Below are positions 42,726 to 53,639 of a DNA stretch of 64,000 nt, in pieces (the stretch's first letter is position 1; every line of letters starts with the position of its first letter). The DNA comes from Eretmocerus hayati (taxonomy: Eukaryota; Arthropoda; Insecta; Hymenoptera; Aphelinidae). Location: positions 79,564,186-79,628,185 of the forward strand of contig CM056743.1 in NCBI GenBank assembly GCA_029851415.1. Direction: 5' to 3'. The notes below the pieces were generated by a model. The model had not been told where the DNA came from, did no database searches, and saw only the letters and a list, made by a program, of their open reading frames with translations. The translations under genes were made by a program, and so were the position numbers.

Positions 42726-44945
42726 TGAAATGTTTCTCGACGAATGCTCGTCGTATACTCGTTCTTACCTAGACAAATGGAATGATTAAAACCATTCCTA
42801 TACCTCTCCTCACACGGTGTCCTTGAACCAACTTTAAATGAGTCGGAAGACCACCTCGCCAAATATTTTCTTAAATGGTTGTTCAGGGCTCAAATAACAT
42901 CTTCCAACTGTTTTTGATTTCGCCTACGTTAGAATTTTCAAATAAAACGACTTTTATGATTTCTTTCGGAAAAATTGTCAAAGAACGACTTTTACGCGCT
43001 TTGGTGATGATAAATGCTTAGTTAAATGCTTCAAATTTCACAAAAATTTCGTCACAAAGTGCAGATGGTTCATGACACTCTATCCCAAACGATTCGCAAT
43101 GTTATACGTAGAGGAAAGGATAGGCTCCGTGAGCTGTGACTAATGCTTGGGTAGAGAGTCAGATAGCGCGAATATAGAAAAGTCCACCTATCTTTATTGG
43201 GAAATTTGTCGTCTGCTCACGGCTCTGTCTTCTTCTTACTCACACTGGTCCTAATAATATGTACACAATGCCTTGGACTCTCGGCAAGGTCCTCATCGTG
43301 CAACAAAAGCTCTCACTTCGGTTCTGGAGAGCTTGCACGTTCGTCATACCTGCTCCACATCTCGCATTTGAGTGGAGGGGGTAGCTCTATCGTAGTTCTA
43401 AAATGCCATGTGCTCGCTTTCATGAAGAGAATCGACTCAAATTTTGGGTATTGTGCATGAAAAAGGAGGCGGGAGTGCAGAAGCTGAAAAGAGACATGGA
43501 AGACTGCTCCAAAAATGTTCAGCGATTGACGGTCAGAATGATAGATTGAGCTATCTGACTTACCTATGTCTGACATATAGATGAAGGTACTCTATCATTC
43601 TGACCGTCAATCGCTGAACATTTCTGGAGCAGTCTTCCATGTCTTCCCTCAGCTTCTGCACTTCCACCTCCTTTTTCATGCACAATACACAAAATTTGAG
43701 TCGATTCTCTTCATGAAAGCAAGCACATGGCATCTTAGAACTACGATAGAGCTACCCTTTCCACTCAATTGCGAGATATGGAGCAGGTATGACGAACCTG
43801 CAAGCTCTCCAGAACCGGAGTGAGAGCTTTTGTTGCGCGATGAGGACCTTGCCGAGAGTCCAAGGCATTGTGTACATATTATTAGGACCAATGTGAGTAA
43901 GAAGAAGACAGAGCCGTGAGCAGACGACAAATTTCCCAATATAGATAGGTGGACGTTTCTATATTCGCCATATCTGACTCTCTACCCGAGCATTAGTCAC
44001 AGCTCACGAAGCCTATCCTTTCCTCCACGTATTAAATTGCGAATAGTTTGGGATAGAGTGTCATGAACCATCTGCACTTTGTGACGAAATTTTTGTGAAA
44101 TTTGAAGCATATAACTAAGCGTTCATCATCACCAAAGCGCGTCAAAGTCGTTTTCTGACAATTTTTTCAAAAAAATCATAAAAGTCGATTTATTTGAAAA
44201 TTCTAACGTAGGCGATTTTAAAAACAGTTGGAAGATGTTATTTGAGCCCTGAACAACCATTTAAGAAAATATTTGGCGAGGTGGTCTTCCGACTCATTAA
44301 AGTTGGTTCAAGGACACCGTGCTCATTCAGGGGAAAATCTCTCACAATACTCAAGAATCCGCATTTCTCCTTCCAACAGTGCGTACAAATTTCACGAAAT
44401 TTTGCTCGAGTCATGTCAGGCTCAACGTGATTATGATACGCGTGCTCAACATGCTGAAAATCTTGTCTAAATAGAATAATCATGTTGGCATTGTCGCGTA
44501 TGAGATTTTTAGGCACTGCACTGTACGATTGGGGAAGATACAGACAATCTATATCGAGATGACGTGCTATTGTGAAGTACATGGATATTTAATTTTGATA
44601 AGCCGTCGCTACATCATCAAATATGAATGATGAATTTTCTTTCGCTTGATCCGGCTCTATCACTTCCTCGTCATTGTAGAACGTGTGGAATTCCATCCCA
44701 TCGGTCTCCAAAGTCCTCATCATTGCGCTCAGATACTGGTATTTCGGCTGATTGAGAAACTTGGAATATAGATATATATTCTCAGAAGCTAGGCCATTCG
44801 AGCTAATTATCAGATTGATAAGTGCATTCGTCTCACCAGCATAAGATGACCGAGATAGGATGTAGCGTATCGGATTTTGCAAAAGTTTGCCATGTCTTCC
44901 GACCAATTTAAAGCAAGATAATTTGCATCCGAAAGTATCTTCAAT
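42593..44945 (-). pseudogene. FtsK/HerA-type packaging ATPase, element B, split by a transposon
   Basis: Genome-packaging ATPase of Maverick/adintovirus type. From about 44945 the frame reads HGKLLQNPIRYIL and a nucleotide-binding loop that has decayed: the expected GxxxxGKT reads RSSYAGET, so both the first Gly and the Lys are replaced. Then come LINLIISSNGL, the Walker B block SSFIFDDVA, an in-frame TAA at 44589, and RHLDIDCLYLPQSY, RDNANMIILF. A 1509-bp CACGGTG transposon (42813-44321, duplication CTCA) lies near the C-terminus; the frame is continuous across the site when one CTCA copy is counted, ending with RYRNGFN-type residues near 42780. The exact stop is unclear (open to 42593, overlapping the next gene). 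The start is not certain because the first codon of the ORF is TTG. Confidence 0.8.
42813..44321. mobile_element. Non-autonomous TIR DNA transposon, CACGGTG family, copy 2
   Basis: Ends CACGGTGTCCTTGAACCAA in inverted orientation; flanks CTCA at 42809-42812 and 44322-44325. The whole 1.5 kb is a near-palindrome with its centre near 43577, so ORFs 43197-43460 and 43676-43939 are mirror copies. Same family as 384-1499. Confidence 0.92.
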
Positions 44946-45127
44946 TTCTCAATCAATGTCTAAAATCTCGATACAATGTTTCTGTTTTACGAGTCTCATG
45001 TTTTTATTACCAATAATTGACTAGAACTGGAGTATGTAGCGCATAAGTATGGTGTTTTATGAGATTTTCAGACAGTATTTGAACAACTGTTGAGTGAGCC
45101 ATAATTGAGCATATTTTCCCACATGAA

Positions 45128-46357
45128 CCCTGGTAGAAATATTCAACATTGGAAATGTTCTCCGTGGAATTTTATGTACATTTTTGACGGACTAAAAATG
45201 CTGTGGTCATAATCGGCCAAGAATTGGGCATTTTACGGGCATTAGTGTGTAGATATGACAATATTTGACCTAACCTCAAATATCCAAGGGTAGTTTTTAG
45301 CCATTAAATGCCCGTGATAAATGTCGTCGGAAGGTGAGCAATCCAAAACATTTTTCGGGCATTTAATGGACATTTGATGGATGAATTTCCATGTTGGTGG
45401 TCTCATAACCTACAATATCAGCGAGATCGTTTTCCATAGTGTATTTTATTATTCTGACATCAAATTTGAATTTGAATGATCTTTTTTCTTTAGAGTTCTG
45501 ATAAATCTTTAGAGTTTTGATAAAGTTGAATGCCGAAGCTGTCTTGTGAATTCAAACACATTCAAACACATTCTTGAATTTCAAGAATATTTGCCTTGAT
45601 ATTCAAGAATATTTTCTTGAAAATTTACTAATGCCTTCGAAACTATGTTCAAGAACATTCGATTGAAAATTTAAGAAAAAACTTGAATCTTCAATTGAAT
45701 GTACATGAAAAAAAATTCAAGCATCGACTTGGAAAAAGCTTCAAAAACACTTCCTTGAATATTCAAGCAGAAACTTTTCACAGTGTACGTAATCATTGAA
45801 AATCGAAAGATATTAGAATTTCTTAACTCCTTCAACTGTAGAGAAGACGAGCTAAATGCCATCAGCTACATTTCTTTCGAGGGCACATCTCAAGTCACTG
45901 ATTTGAGCCTGCTCCGAGCAACACGTTTTAGGGCAACGGACAACGGCTCGGACTCTCACGCGGAAGGTTCCGGTTCGATCCCCACTCACGGCGAAATTTA
46001 ATAATTCTATAAATCCATCAAGTATGAATTTTCTCCCATCAATTATATCATCAAATCCAATTGAAATCATTTGCACCAATTGAAATTGGGTAGATACTTT
46101 TTTTTTCTGATGATATTTTGATGCCGAGAAATGACTTATCATTCTGAGTAACATCAATCAGACAGCATATGAGTAGTCCATTGAATGCCCAAAAAATGTA
46201 GAAAAAATGTTCAATAACTTGGAAATGCCCAAAAAATGTCCTCGAAACCGCTACATTAAGTCCGTTTGTAGCCCGTTTCCAATGGGCATTAAATGCCCGG
46301 TACTCCATTATAAACGGACAAATAATGGGCAAAAAATGTTTGACATTTCTACCACGG
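45128..46357. mobile_element. TIR element between ATPase and core-protein genes
   Basis: Left end CCCTGGTAGAAAT and right end, complemented, CCGTGGTAGAAAT, with further weaker similarity inward and repeated GGGCATTTAATG-type motifs. The 1.2-kb body includes many TTCAAG/CTTGAA motifs (45530-45790) and a tRNA-like segment. No transposase. The interval 44946-45127 holds no gene. Confidence 0.55.
45918..45992 (+). tRNA. tRNA-Glu-like sequence (SINE head or pseudogene)
   Basis: GGACTCTCACGCGGAAGG resembles the anticodon stem-loop of tRNA-Glu (CUC), and GGTTCGATCCC (45972-45982) is a perfect B box. The 5' half and acceptor stem are poor, so it is not a working tRNA; a tRNA-derived SINE remnant is likeliest. 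Confidence 0.5.
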
Positions 46358-46402
46358 AAGCGAGCGAAAAATCTGGTAGGTAGAGGATTCGTCAATACTC
46401 TC

Positions 46403-47100
46403 ATGAATAAGCTGCCTTTTGAGCTGCATTTACCAGGCTAGAATTTTTGCGGATCTGGTACTAAATTAGATCTCCGATTGACTCGTGGAGACCCTGCTCA
46501 GAATAGGTTGGATTAGCATTGTGAAATTCATGATATCGCTTACAGATTGAGGAACGATTTGAAAGAACGCCATCGTGCTGATTCGCATCTGGAAGAGGCG
46601 GCAAGAGAGCGCGTCAGAGCAAAAAATGCCAAACTTTCAGAGAAAATTGCTGCATTTGGAATTTCCAATATTATGAAGATGAAGCGCAAACTTGGCATAG
46701 GATTGAAGAGAAATACTCCGAGAAAGGCGAAAGAATCTCAGCGTCGAAGACATCGACGGAGTAAGGCCTATCGAGAGCTGATGCTTGCCACGCGTGGCGG
46801 ATTTTTACCCGCAGCAGCGATCCCTCTACTGGGTGCGTTGGGCGCGATTAGATCATAAGCAGGTGATGTCACTAATTTTGCAATAAAAATTCACGAATTA
46901 CGTGCTAACCAGAAGAAAGTAGATGAAATGATTCGTCATAACAAGGTTTTGGAGGGCGGAGGTCTGTATCTCAATCCATACAACCCCTACACTCATCGCA
47001 AGAAGCGGGGGGCTGGTTTGAAAGCCCTCAGAAAGAAGAAATCTGAGAAGACTCGTATGTCAAGAAAAAAGAAACGACGAGTTCAATGGCTACCAAGGAG
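46403..47100 (+). pseudogene. PLA2/pVI-type virion core protein, element B
   Basis: From ATG 46403 one frame, broken by three in-frame stops (46439 TAG, 46514 TAG, 46856 TAA). The N-terminal part has NFCGSGTKLDLRLTRGD (calcium-loop-like) and HDIAY (catalytic His-Asp), the hallmarks of the secreted/parvovirus-type phospholipase A2 used to breach membranes during entry. A very basic region follows, then RGGFLPAAAIPLLGALGA (hydrophobic, pVI-like) and GGGLYLNPYNPYTHRKK. Element A preserves only the second half (1-1665). PLA2-bearing core proteins are, as I recall, known from adintoviruses. Directly downstream, overlapping in another frame, is the protease gene. Confidence 0.8.
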
Positions 47101-47158
47101 TAACAACAGATGCACAATTACTCCACGTGCTCGCAATATCCCCATTTCAAAGGCATAT

Positions 47159-49248
47159 GAGTCATTTCGGAGCATTTCAGCCGGAGGCGTCACCAGGGGG
47201 ATCTGGGAAAGATCCCAAAAATTTTTTTCCATTAATTACTATGTTGAAAAAGTACAAGAAATTTTTTTGGGATTCTTCCCAAGCCCTCCACAGGCCCTAA
47301 GGCCCACAGAAGGTCTATTTTTGGTCCTTTTTTGGCCTATTTCTTGAAAATCTTAGCTCCGACTAGACTCAATCTTTTTTCACGTACTTGGGCGCATTTC
47401 CTTTGCTAAGACTAGCACTTTTGAAGAAAAAAATAGTCCGGAATCAATTATGCAGCCTAATAACGTCTAGGAGCTTCTTGTTGAGGGCAGATTTTAGCGA
47501 TTTTTGGGCCTTTTTCGAAGCAATCTAGCTTCTACTGGACATGTGATAATCGACTTCTGCAGGTGGTCATTCTGGAGGTATTGAAGAAACCTACAATTTG
47601 ACTACCTATAGAAGTCGATTATCGTACTTTTTATAGGAACTATATTCGATACAAGTCGAGCAGTTTTGTAAAAACGCCAAACTTTGGGCTCAATTTAAAA
47701 AAATCGTTTTTTTTCTTCCGACCCAAACCTGTGCAAATATGTTTTTCGATGCCAATACATTCAATTAGAACAATAATCCGGGTGGGCTATTCAATTCTTG
47801 ATTTTATTCAGCCAATTCAAAACACCCTTTTTGACTCTTTGCTTAGAATGCCAACACAGGCATGGCGCGCATATGCTTCCATCTGAGTTGTTGTGCACCA
47901 ATTTGGGTGGAATTACTCCCCAAAGTACCCCCAAATATGTGGAAGAACTTCCGGGAGCGAGCCACAAGCCAGAAGCGAGCTGGAGACTCAAACCATCAGG
48001 TCCAAAATGGGCATTATTTCGTCTATTTTGGGGCAGGCGAGCGAGGTCTCGGGTCCTCGTGTTCTTGCCCATAAACGAGACGAGTGGCTAGAGAAGGGAT
48101 ACAAATATGTTTTCCGACTCAAAATGACCATCTCAACACGATCCCTGGGTCAATCCAGCCCTAAATCATCGTCATTTTGCAGTAGAGGCGCGAAACCTGT
48201 CATTACGGAGTTTAACATCGTTTGAGGATTGGATGATATTCTAGGCACGAATTGACCCCGGAATCGTATTGAGACGGTCATTTTGAGTCCGTAAAACATT
48301 TTGGAATCCCTATTCTAGCCACTCGTCTCGTTTGTGAGCAGAAACACGGGGAATCAAGCCCTCGTTCGCCTGCCCCGAATTAGACGAAATAATGCCCATC
48401 TTGGACCTGATGGTTCGAGCCTCCATCTCGCTTCTGGCTTGAGGCTCGCCTCCGGAAGTTCTTACACATATTTGGGGATACTTTGGGAAATGATTCCACT
48501 CAGATTGGTGCTCAACAACTCAGATGGAAGCATATGCGAACGACGCCTGTGTTTGCATTTCAAACGAAAAGTCAAGAAAGGGTGTTTTAAATTGCCTGAA
48601 TAAAATCGAGAATTGAATGGCCCACCCAGATTATTGTTCTAATTGATAGTATTGGTATCGAAGATATATACGCACAGGTTTGGGGTCGAAAGAAAAGAAA
48701 CGATTTTTTTTAATTGAGCCCAAAGTTTGGCGTTTTTACAAAACTGCTCAACTTGTATCGGCTATAGCTCCTATAAGAAGTACGATAATCGACCTCTACA
48801 TGTGGTCAAATTGTAGGCTTTTCCAAGACCTTCAAAATGACTACCTGCAGAAGTCGATAATCACATGTCTAGTAGGAGCCAGATTGCTTTGAAGCAGGGC
48901 CAAAAATCGTCAAAATCTGCTCTCCGCAAATAGTTCCTAGAAGTTATCAGGCTGCATGATTGATTCCGGACTTTTTTTTCCAAAAGTGCTAGTCTTAACG
49001 AAGAGAATGCGCCTAAGTACGTGAGAAAAGGATTGAGTCTAGTCGGAGCTATGATTTCCTAGAAATAGGCGAAAGAAAGGGCCTAAAATAGACCTTCTGT
49101 GGGCCCTAGGACCCGTGGAGGGCTTCGGAAAAATCCCAAAAAAATTATTTTGTACTTTTCAAACATAGTATTAACGGGAGAAAATTTTTTGGGAATTTTC
49201 CCAGACGCCCCTGGTGACGCCTCTGGCTAAAATGCTCCGAAATGACTC
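47159..49248. mobile_element. 2.1-kb foldback element in the protease gene
   Basis: Inverted arms begin GAGTCATTTCGGAGCATTT and run almost to the centre near 48230. The target duplication ATAT lies at 47155-47158 and 49249-49252. ORFs inside on both strands (47791-48225, 48334-48603) are mirror copies. No transposase. Confidence 0.9.
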
Positions 49249-49453
49249 ATATTCACGCGTCCCGATCGATTGAATCTCGCGGGCCCAAAGCCAATTGAAT
49301 GTATTATACTTAATCTTGATTCCGGAGAGGGCACTTATTGGACAGCGATGGTGATAGGCGGTGAATTTGCAAAGTTTTTCAACGGGTTTGGCAACGTTCC
49401 CCCACCATTGGAATTATTGCAATATCTAGGTCCAGAATTCTATATTACATATT

Positions 49454-50137
49454 GACCCCTTTCACGAAGATTAACACCTCTTTTCTTGTGACTGACGAAG
49501 ATCAACGTTTATTCGTTGTGAACACGAAGATTAACGGATTCTTCTCAGGTCCACGAAAACTAACACTTACTGCTGAACGGCTCATGAAACTAGCACTTAC
49601 TTCTGAACGGTAAAAAGACTATAACACTCGTTCTCGTTCTCGTTCAAAAGGACGCAGACATAGTATTTCGTCTTAGGGCCATGAAAAAGAACACATTCTC
49701 TTTAGCGGCACGAAAATTAACGCATCCGTAGACTTCATTCATAGGAGGACGGAGACTGTGAGTATTTTGCTCAAGATGAAGCACTTATAACCTCCGTTCC
49801 TTCGAGAATGAAGTCTACGAATGTGTTAATTCTCGTGCCGGTAAGGAGAATGTGTTGCTTTCCGTGGCCTTGAGACGGAACACTCGTAGTCTTCGTCCCT
49901 TCAAGAAAAAATTCACGAATGTCTTAATCTTCGTGCAGTTTGAGGAGTAAGTGTTACTCTTTGTGGTCTTGAGCAGTAAGAGATAATCTTCGTGGCGCTG
50001 AGGCGTAAGTGTTGATTTTTGTGGCGTACACAGTAAGTGTTAATCTTCGTGGCCGTAACAAGGCGAATGCTAATCTTCGGCCCCCGTGTTAGTCTTCATG
50101 GGCGTTAGCGGAAGTGTTAATCTTCGTGAGAGGCGTC
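49454..50137. mobile_element. 0.7-kb foldback made of short tandem repeats, also in the protease gene
   Basis: Ends GACCCCTTTCACGAAG and, complemented, GACGCCTCTCACGAAG. The left half repeats CACGAAGATTAACAC-like units about every 30 bp and the right half their complement GTGTTAATCTTCGTG. A clear target duplication is not visible. Confidence 0.8.
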
Positions 50138-50253
50138 GATATAATTGCAATTCATATCAATCGTATGATCAGAGTAATCGTGGGCAGCTCTGTATTGCAT
50201 TTCTCATGGAAGAAATGCTTCAAGATGCTTGATTCGCATGAGAGAAATCAGTT

Positions 50254-50973
50254 ATGTCGCGAACATTCACCGTGACAGCAAATGAGTCAGAGCTCAAAAC
50301 GGATTTTTCCCCCCCCGATTGAGCTGAAACATTGACACCCGGACACGGATTTTGAGATGGGGCGCTTATTGATTTTCAAACTTACAATTCCATACCAAAC
50401 ATTGGTGCTACAAATAATCATTTCTACTACGGAGAGGACAAAATCATAACCATTCCGGCGGGAGCCTACGAGTTACCAGATATTGGAGAATTTCTGAATG
50501 AAAAACTTGGCGAACTAGAACACGTATCAGGAACCGAAATTTCGAAGAATCCTCTTATCCAATTACGCGGCAATCAGAACATATTACAGTGCGAATTATA
50601 TCGCAACTTTGAGGTCAATTCTGAGGAAGAAAATGATATTGGTCACCTGCTAGAATTTTGCGATCAAAGTCATCAAGGGGGTGCGATTTTAGAGGCAAAA
50701 ACCTGGCATATTTCACCTTATTCCGTGAATATTATCCAGGTGAATATTATTAAAGTCGAATGCAATTCAGTTTCCGGAGCATACGTCAATGGCCAAGAGA
50801 GTCAAGTCATTTTTGTATTCTCACCACACGTTCCAGACAGCTACAAATTATCGCTAGTTCCAAATATCGTGATATATCTTTCAGTTCAAAATTGCTTAAT
50901 CGACAGCCTCGTCTTACGCATTTGCGATCAGAGAGGGCGAATAGTCGACTTTCGGGGGAGGGAATCAATATAA
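50254..50973 (+). pseudogene. Penton-like minor capsid protein, element B
   Basis: Starts at ATG 50254 with a short N-terminal strand region (TVTANESELKTDFSP). It suffers shifts at the C-run near 50311-50320 and again near 50355, then is open from 50356 to the stop at 50971-50973. Landmarks: DFQTYNSIPNIGATNN, ITIPAGAYELPDIGEFL, NIIKVECNSVSGAYVNG, ICDQRGRIVDFRGRESI. The central block missing from element A is present here. Same position as in A, after the protease. Confidence 0.78.
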
Positions 50974-50995
50974 GATTAAACTTGCGAAGAATTGG

Positions 50996-51133
50996 ATGAT
51001 TCTATATAACAGCTTGAGACCCGGATTCGGCAGCAGAAGTTTGCAAGCTCCTCGTCGACAAACTTCTCGCGCGAGAAATTCGATGAGTCGGAAGAGTATC
51101 CAGTTTCTTCGAAATTTAGGTTTCAAAGTCTAG
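50996..51133 (+). CDS. Tiny basic protein between penton and major capsid genes, element B
   Basis: A 45-codon ORF, ATG 50996 to TAG 51131-51133, intact. It is rich in Arg and Ser, with RPGFGSRSLQAPRRQ and ending RKSIQFLRNLGFKV. The counterpart in element A (2745-2927) shares position, basic character and the S-x-Q-x-L-x-LG pattern. It ends 4 bp before the capsid ATG (51138). Survival without stops beside heavily broken neighbours is notable, although its short length makes that possible by chance. Confidence 0.6.
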   Translation: MILYNSLRPGFGSRSLQAPRRQTSRARNSMSRKSIQFLRNLGFKV

Positions 51134-51137
51134 AAAA

Positions 51138-52443
51138 ATGGCTCTCTTCGATCAAAATCCTCTGGACGTGCTCGCCGAACCTATCCACGATAATCAAATC
51201 ATGAGAAAAATGTAAGATCCTACGTTCCCTACAATTAACTGAGTTATAACAAGGATGATGGAGTTAGAATCGTCATCAATTCAAATGATGAATATCTATT
51301 ACCGTAAGAGAGCTATCTGCATATTGGAGGTAGCGTGACATTCACAAATAATACTGAAGAAAGACACATCACTCTGACGGATAATTACCCGGCATTTTTA
51401 TTCGACGAAATTCTGTATGAAATAAATGGGGTCTATCGATGAGACTAAAAATGTAGGAATAACGACGAGTTTGAAAAATTTACTCACTCTCAGCGAGAAT
51501 GAGGATGATTATGCGGCTCATATTGGCTGACTAGTTGATCAATCCACCAGCATTCCAACCGATCATGCATTTCATGTATGCATACCACTCAAGAAATTAC
51601 TCGGTTTCTGTGAAGACTATAAGAGAGCGATGATGAATGCGAGGCATGAGCTGGTTTTACTTCGATCAAAAACAGATGCCGAATGCGTACTAGTTACGAA
51701 AGCTACTACCAATGTTACAATTAAATTATCTCAAATACAACGGTGTATGCCTCACATCTTGGTGAATGATCGAGTACGCCTACAAGTGCTACAAATTTTG
51801 AACAAAGGATTGTATCTCCCAATCAGTTTCAGAAGTTGGAAAATGCTAGGATTCCCCATATTACGTCAAACTAATAAGCATGTATGGCCGGTAAAATCCA
51901 CTAATTCCATGCCACGCTACATCACACTTGCTCTGCAAACGAAGAAAAAGAACTAAAAAACAGAAAATGTCACAAAATTTGATCATTGTCATCTTTCGAA
52001 TGTCAAGCTGTTTCTCAATTCTAACATATATCCCCCCGAAAACCTAAATTTCGATATATTGCGAAAGAAGAATATGAGTATTACTTACAATATGTTTGCA
52101 TCGTTTGCTCGCTCGTACTATCAAACATCTCTACCAGGAATCTGTCCAAATATATCTCCATATACCTTTGAAAATTCTTATTTCATGATAGTGATCGATT
52201 GTTCTCGGCAAAATGAGTTCATAAAGAGCTCGAATGTGGATATTCGCTTGGAATTTGAATCCAAAGAAGATATGCCTGCTGGTACGGCGGCTTCTTGTCT
52301 CTTATTCCACGACAAAATTTTTTTCTTCTTTCATTTGGTGATTTAGAGACGCTTTTGAGCTCTTTCATGCTAATTAGCGTCTATTCCACGACAAAATGAT
52401 CGAATTCAATCCAATGACAAATATCGTTCACAAAGTTATCTAA
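51138..52443 (+). pseudogene. Major capsid protein (double jelly-roll type), element B
   Basis: ATG 51138; broken by an early TAA (51210 region) and several frameshifts before 51600, then open from 51554 to about 51955 and, after a stop and shift, from 52005 to the end. Landmarks: PAFLFDEILYEING, VCIPLKKLLGFCEDYKRAMMNARHE, LVLLRSKTD, MPHILVNDRVRL, ISFRSWKMLGFP, KFDHCHLSNVKLFLNS, MIVIDCSRQNEF, DIRLEFESKEDMPAGTA. Near the end a 63-bp insertion (52319-52381) between two copies of a 16-bp sequence adds a stop; the normal tail follows to TAA 52441-52443. Confidence 0.8.
52303..52397 (+). repeat. Short insertion with 16-bp flanking duplication
   Basis: TATTCCACGACAAAAT at 52303-52318 is repeated at 52382-52397, enclosing 63 bp beginning with a T-rich tract. 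It resembles a very short retroposed insertion with a target duplication. Confidence 0.7.
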
Positions 52444-52510
52444 AGATTGTTTGAATCCCTAGGTTGAGTATCCCTTTCAAGATGATGCAAACAAAAAGTG
52501 TGCAACAGAC

Positions 52511-53123
52511 ATGAGCAGTATGGAGCATCAAGATCCTCAAAAATTGCAAACATTATCATCAGATCCCGAAGAAAGACCAGATATGTATATTATTATTCAT
52601 CGACTTACAAGGATTCAAAAACCAGGAAGAATTCATTGTGAAGGAAGCTATGATTGTGGATAAGAATAGCGCGAACTGCCACCAGTGGCTATTTACACCG
52701 CCCTACTCCATTCAAAATCTATCGCAAAAAGATGAAATCTCAGCCAAATGGTGTACGGAGCATCACCACGGACTATTTTGGGATCCAGGAATTGTGTCAT
52801 ATTCCGAGGCGGGCAAGAAATTTAGAGAATCTCTCTCAGACGCATGCAATCCTAAGGATGGCATACCAATATTCATATTTGTAACTGGAAATGAGGAGGA
52901 AAGACGGATGAAACAGCTGGCACCTACATTCTTCTCGACGCATCTAGGCATCGGAGTGATAGATATTTATGATGAATTTCCTGTTTCTGAATATGATTAT
53001 AATAGCCTGAATTATCACATCGACCCTTGTGTATTCCATGATAATATGCGGTACAGGTGCGCTTTGAGAACAGTGTGTTTCTCAGCTCATGTGGCCGCTC
53101 ATTGTATGAATTATAATGCATAA
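52511..53123 (+). pseudogene. Conserved element protein of unknown function (DLQGF family), element B
   Basis: ATG 52511 opens a short frame that shifts near 52592 into the long frame ending at 53123. Landmarks: FIDLQGFKNQEEFIVKEAMI, QWLFTPPYSI, CTEHHHGLFWDPG, FIFVTGNEEERRM, and a C-terminal Cys/His-containing part (CALRTVCFSAHVAAH). I recognise this combination as a common uncharacterised protein encoded next to the capsid gene in arthropod elements of this kind; its role is unknown to me. Apart from the frameshift it is well preserved. Confidence 0.65.
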
Positions 53124-53639
53124 TAGAATTAGATGAATATATCACAATGCCTCTTTATTTTCAACTCCATCACATGGAGTTTCGGATGACCTGGAATGAA
53201 ATTCAATAGATAGCGATACTATTCGCTCTTCTATTGGAATTTACATTATAATGGGCATACTAAATTTGGAATTCTCAGTTGAGGCGAGGGGATAGGGCCG
53301 CGCCATATTGAATCGGCCTTAGTGACTTTGTGGCACCCCTGATGTTACCAAGTCTCTGAGTCTGAGCATGTAAGATTTAAAACTCGCGTGTGATCAGCGG
53401 GGGTCGCCTCCTATATCAATGTATGTATGTGTATGTGTGTGAGAGAACCTCTGGGAGCCTCTGATGTATTTACGTATTATGATAAAGCATATATGCAATA
53501 CAGCATCCGTGTGCATGTATGCGACTGAATGAAGCAGATAATCAATCAAGACTCTCAAGCTAGTCTTGCTTAGCGATGGCTCAACATCAAAAAGCATTCT
53601 GAACACTCATGAATAGACTCGGTCCCATTGGCCTGTATT

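Larger units (their letters stand above)
47095..50232 (+). pseudogene. Adenovirus-type protease, element B, interrupted twice
   Basis: The coding pieces are 47095-47158 (ends PHFKGI in a shifted frame), 49253-49453 (AGPKPIECIILNLDSGEGTYW ... FNGFGNVPPPLELLQYLGP) and 50138-50232 (YDQSNRGQLCIAFLM). Two foldback elements separate them. Compared with element A, the catalytic His (A: GTHW) is Tyr (GTYW), and the catalytic Cys position (A: ICGHLC) reads NRGQLC, that is Arg. The enzyme is therefore dead by insertion, frameshift and active-site change. Confidence 0.75.

Noticed and set aside
43197..43939. Two 87-codon ORFs that look like a conserved secreted protein family
   Set aside because: They are mirror images within the palindromic transposon 42813-44321.
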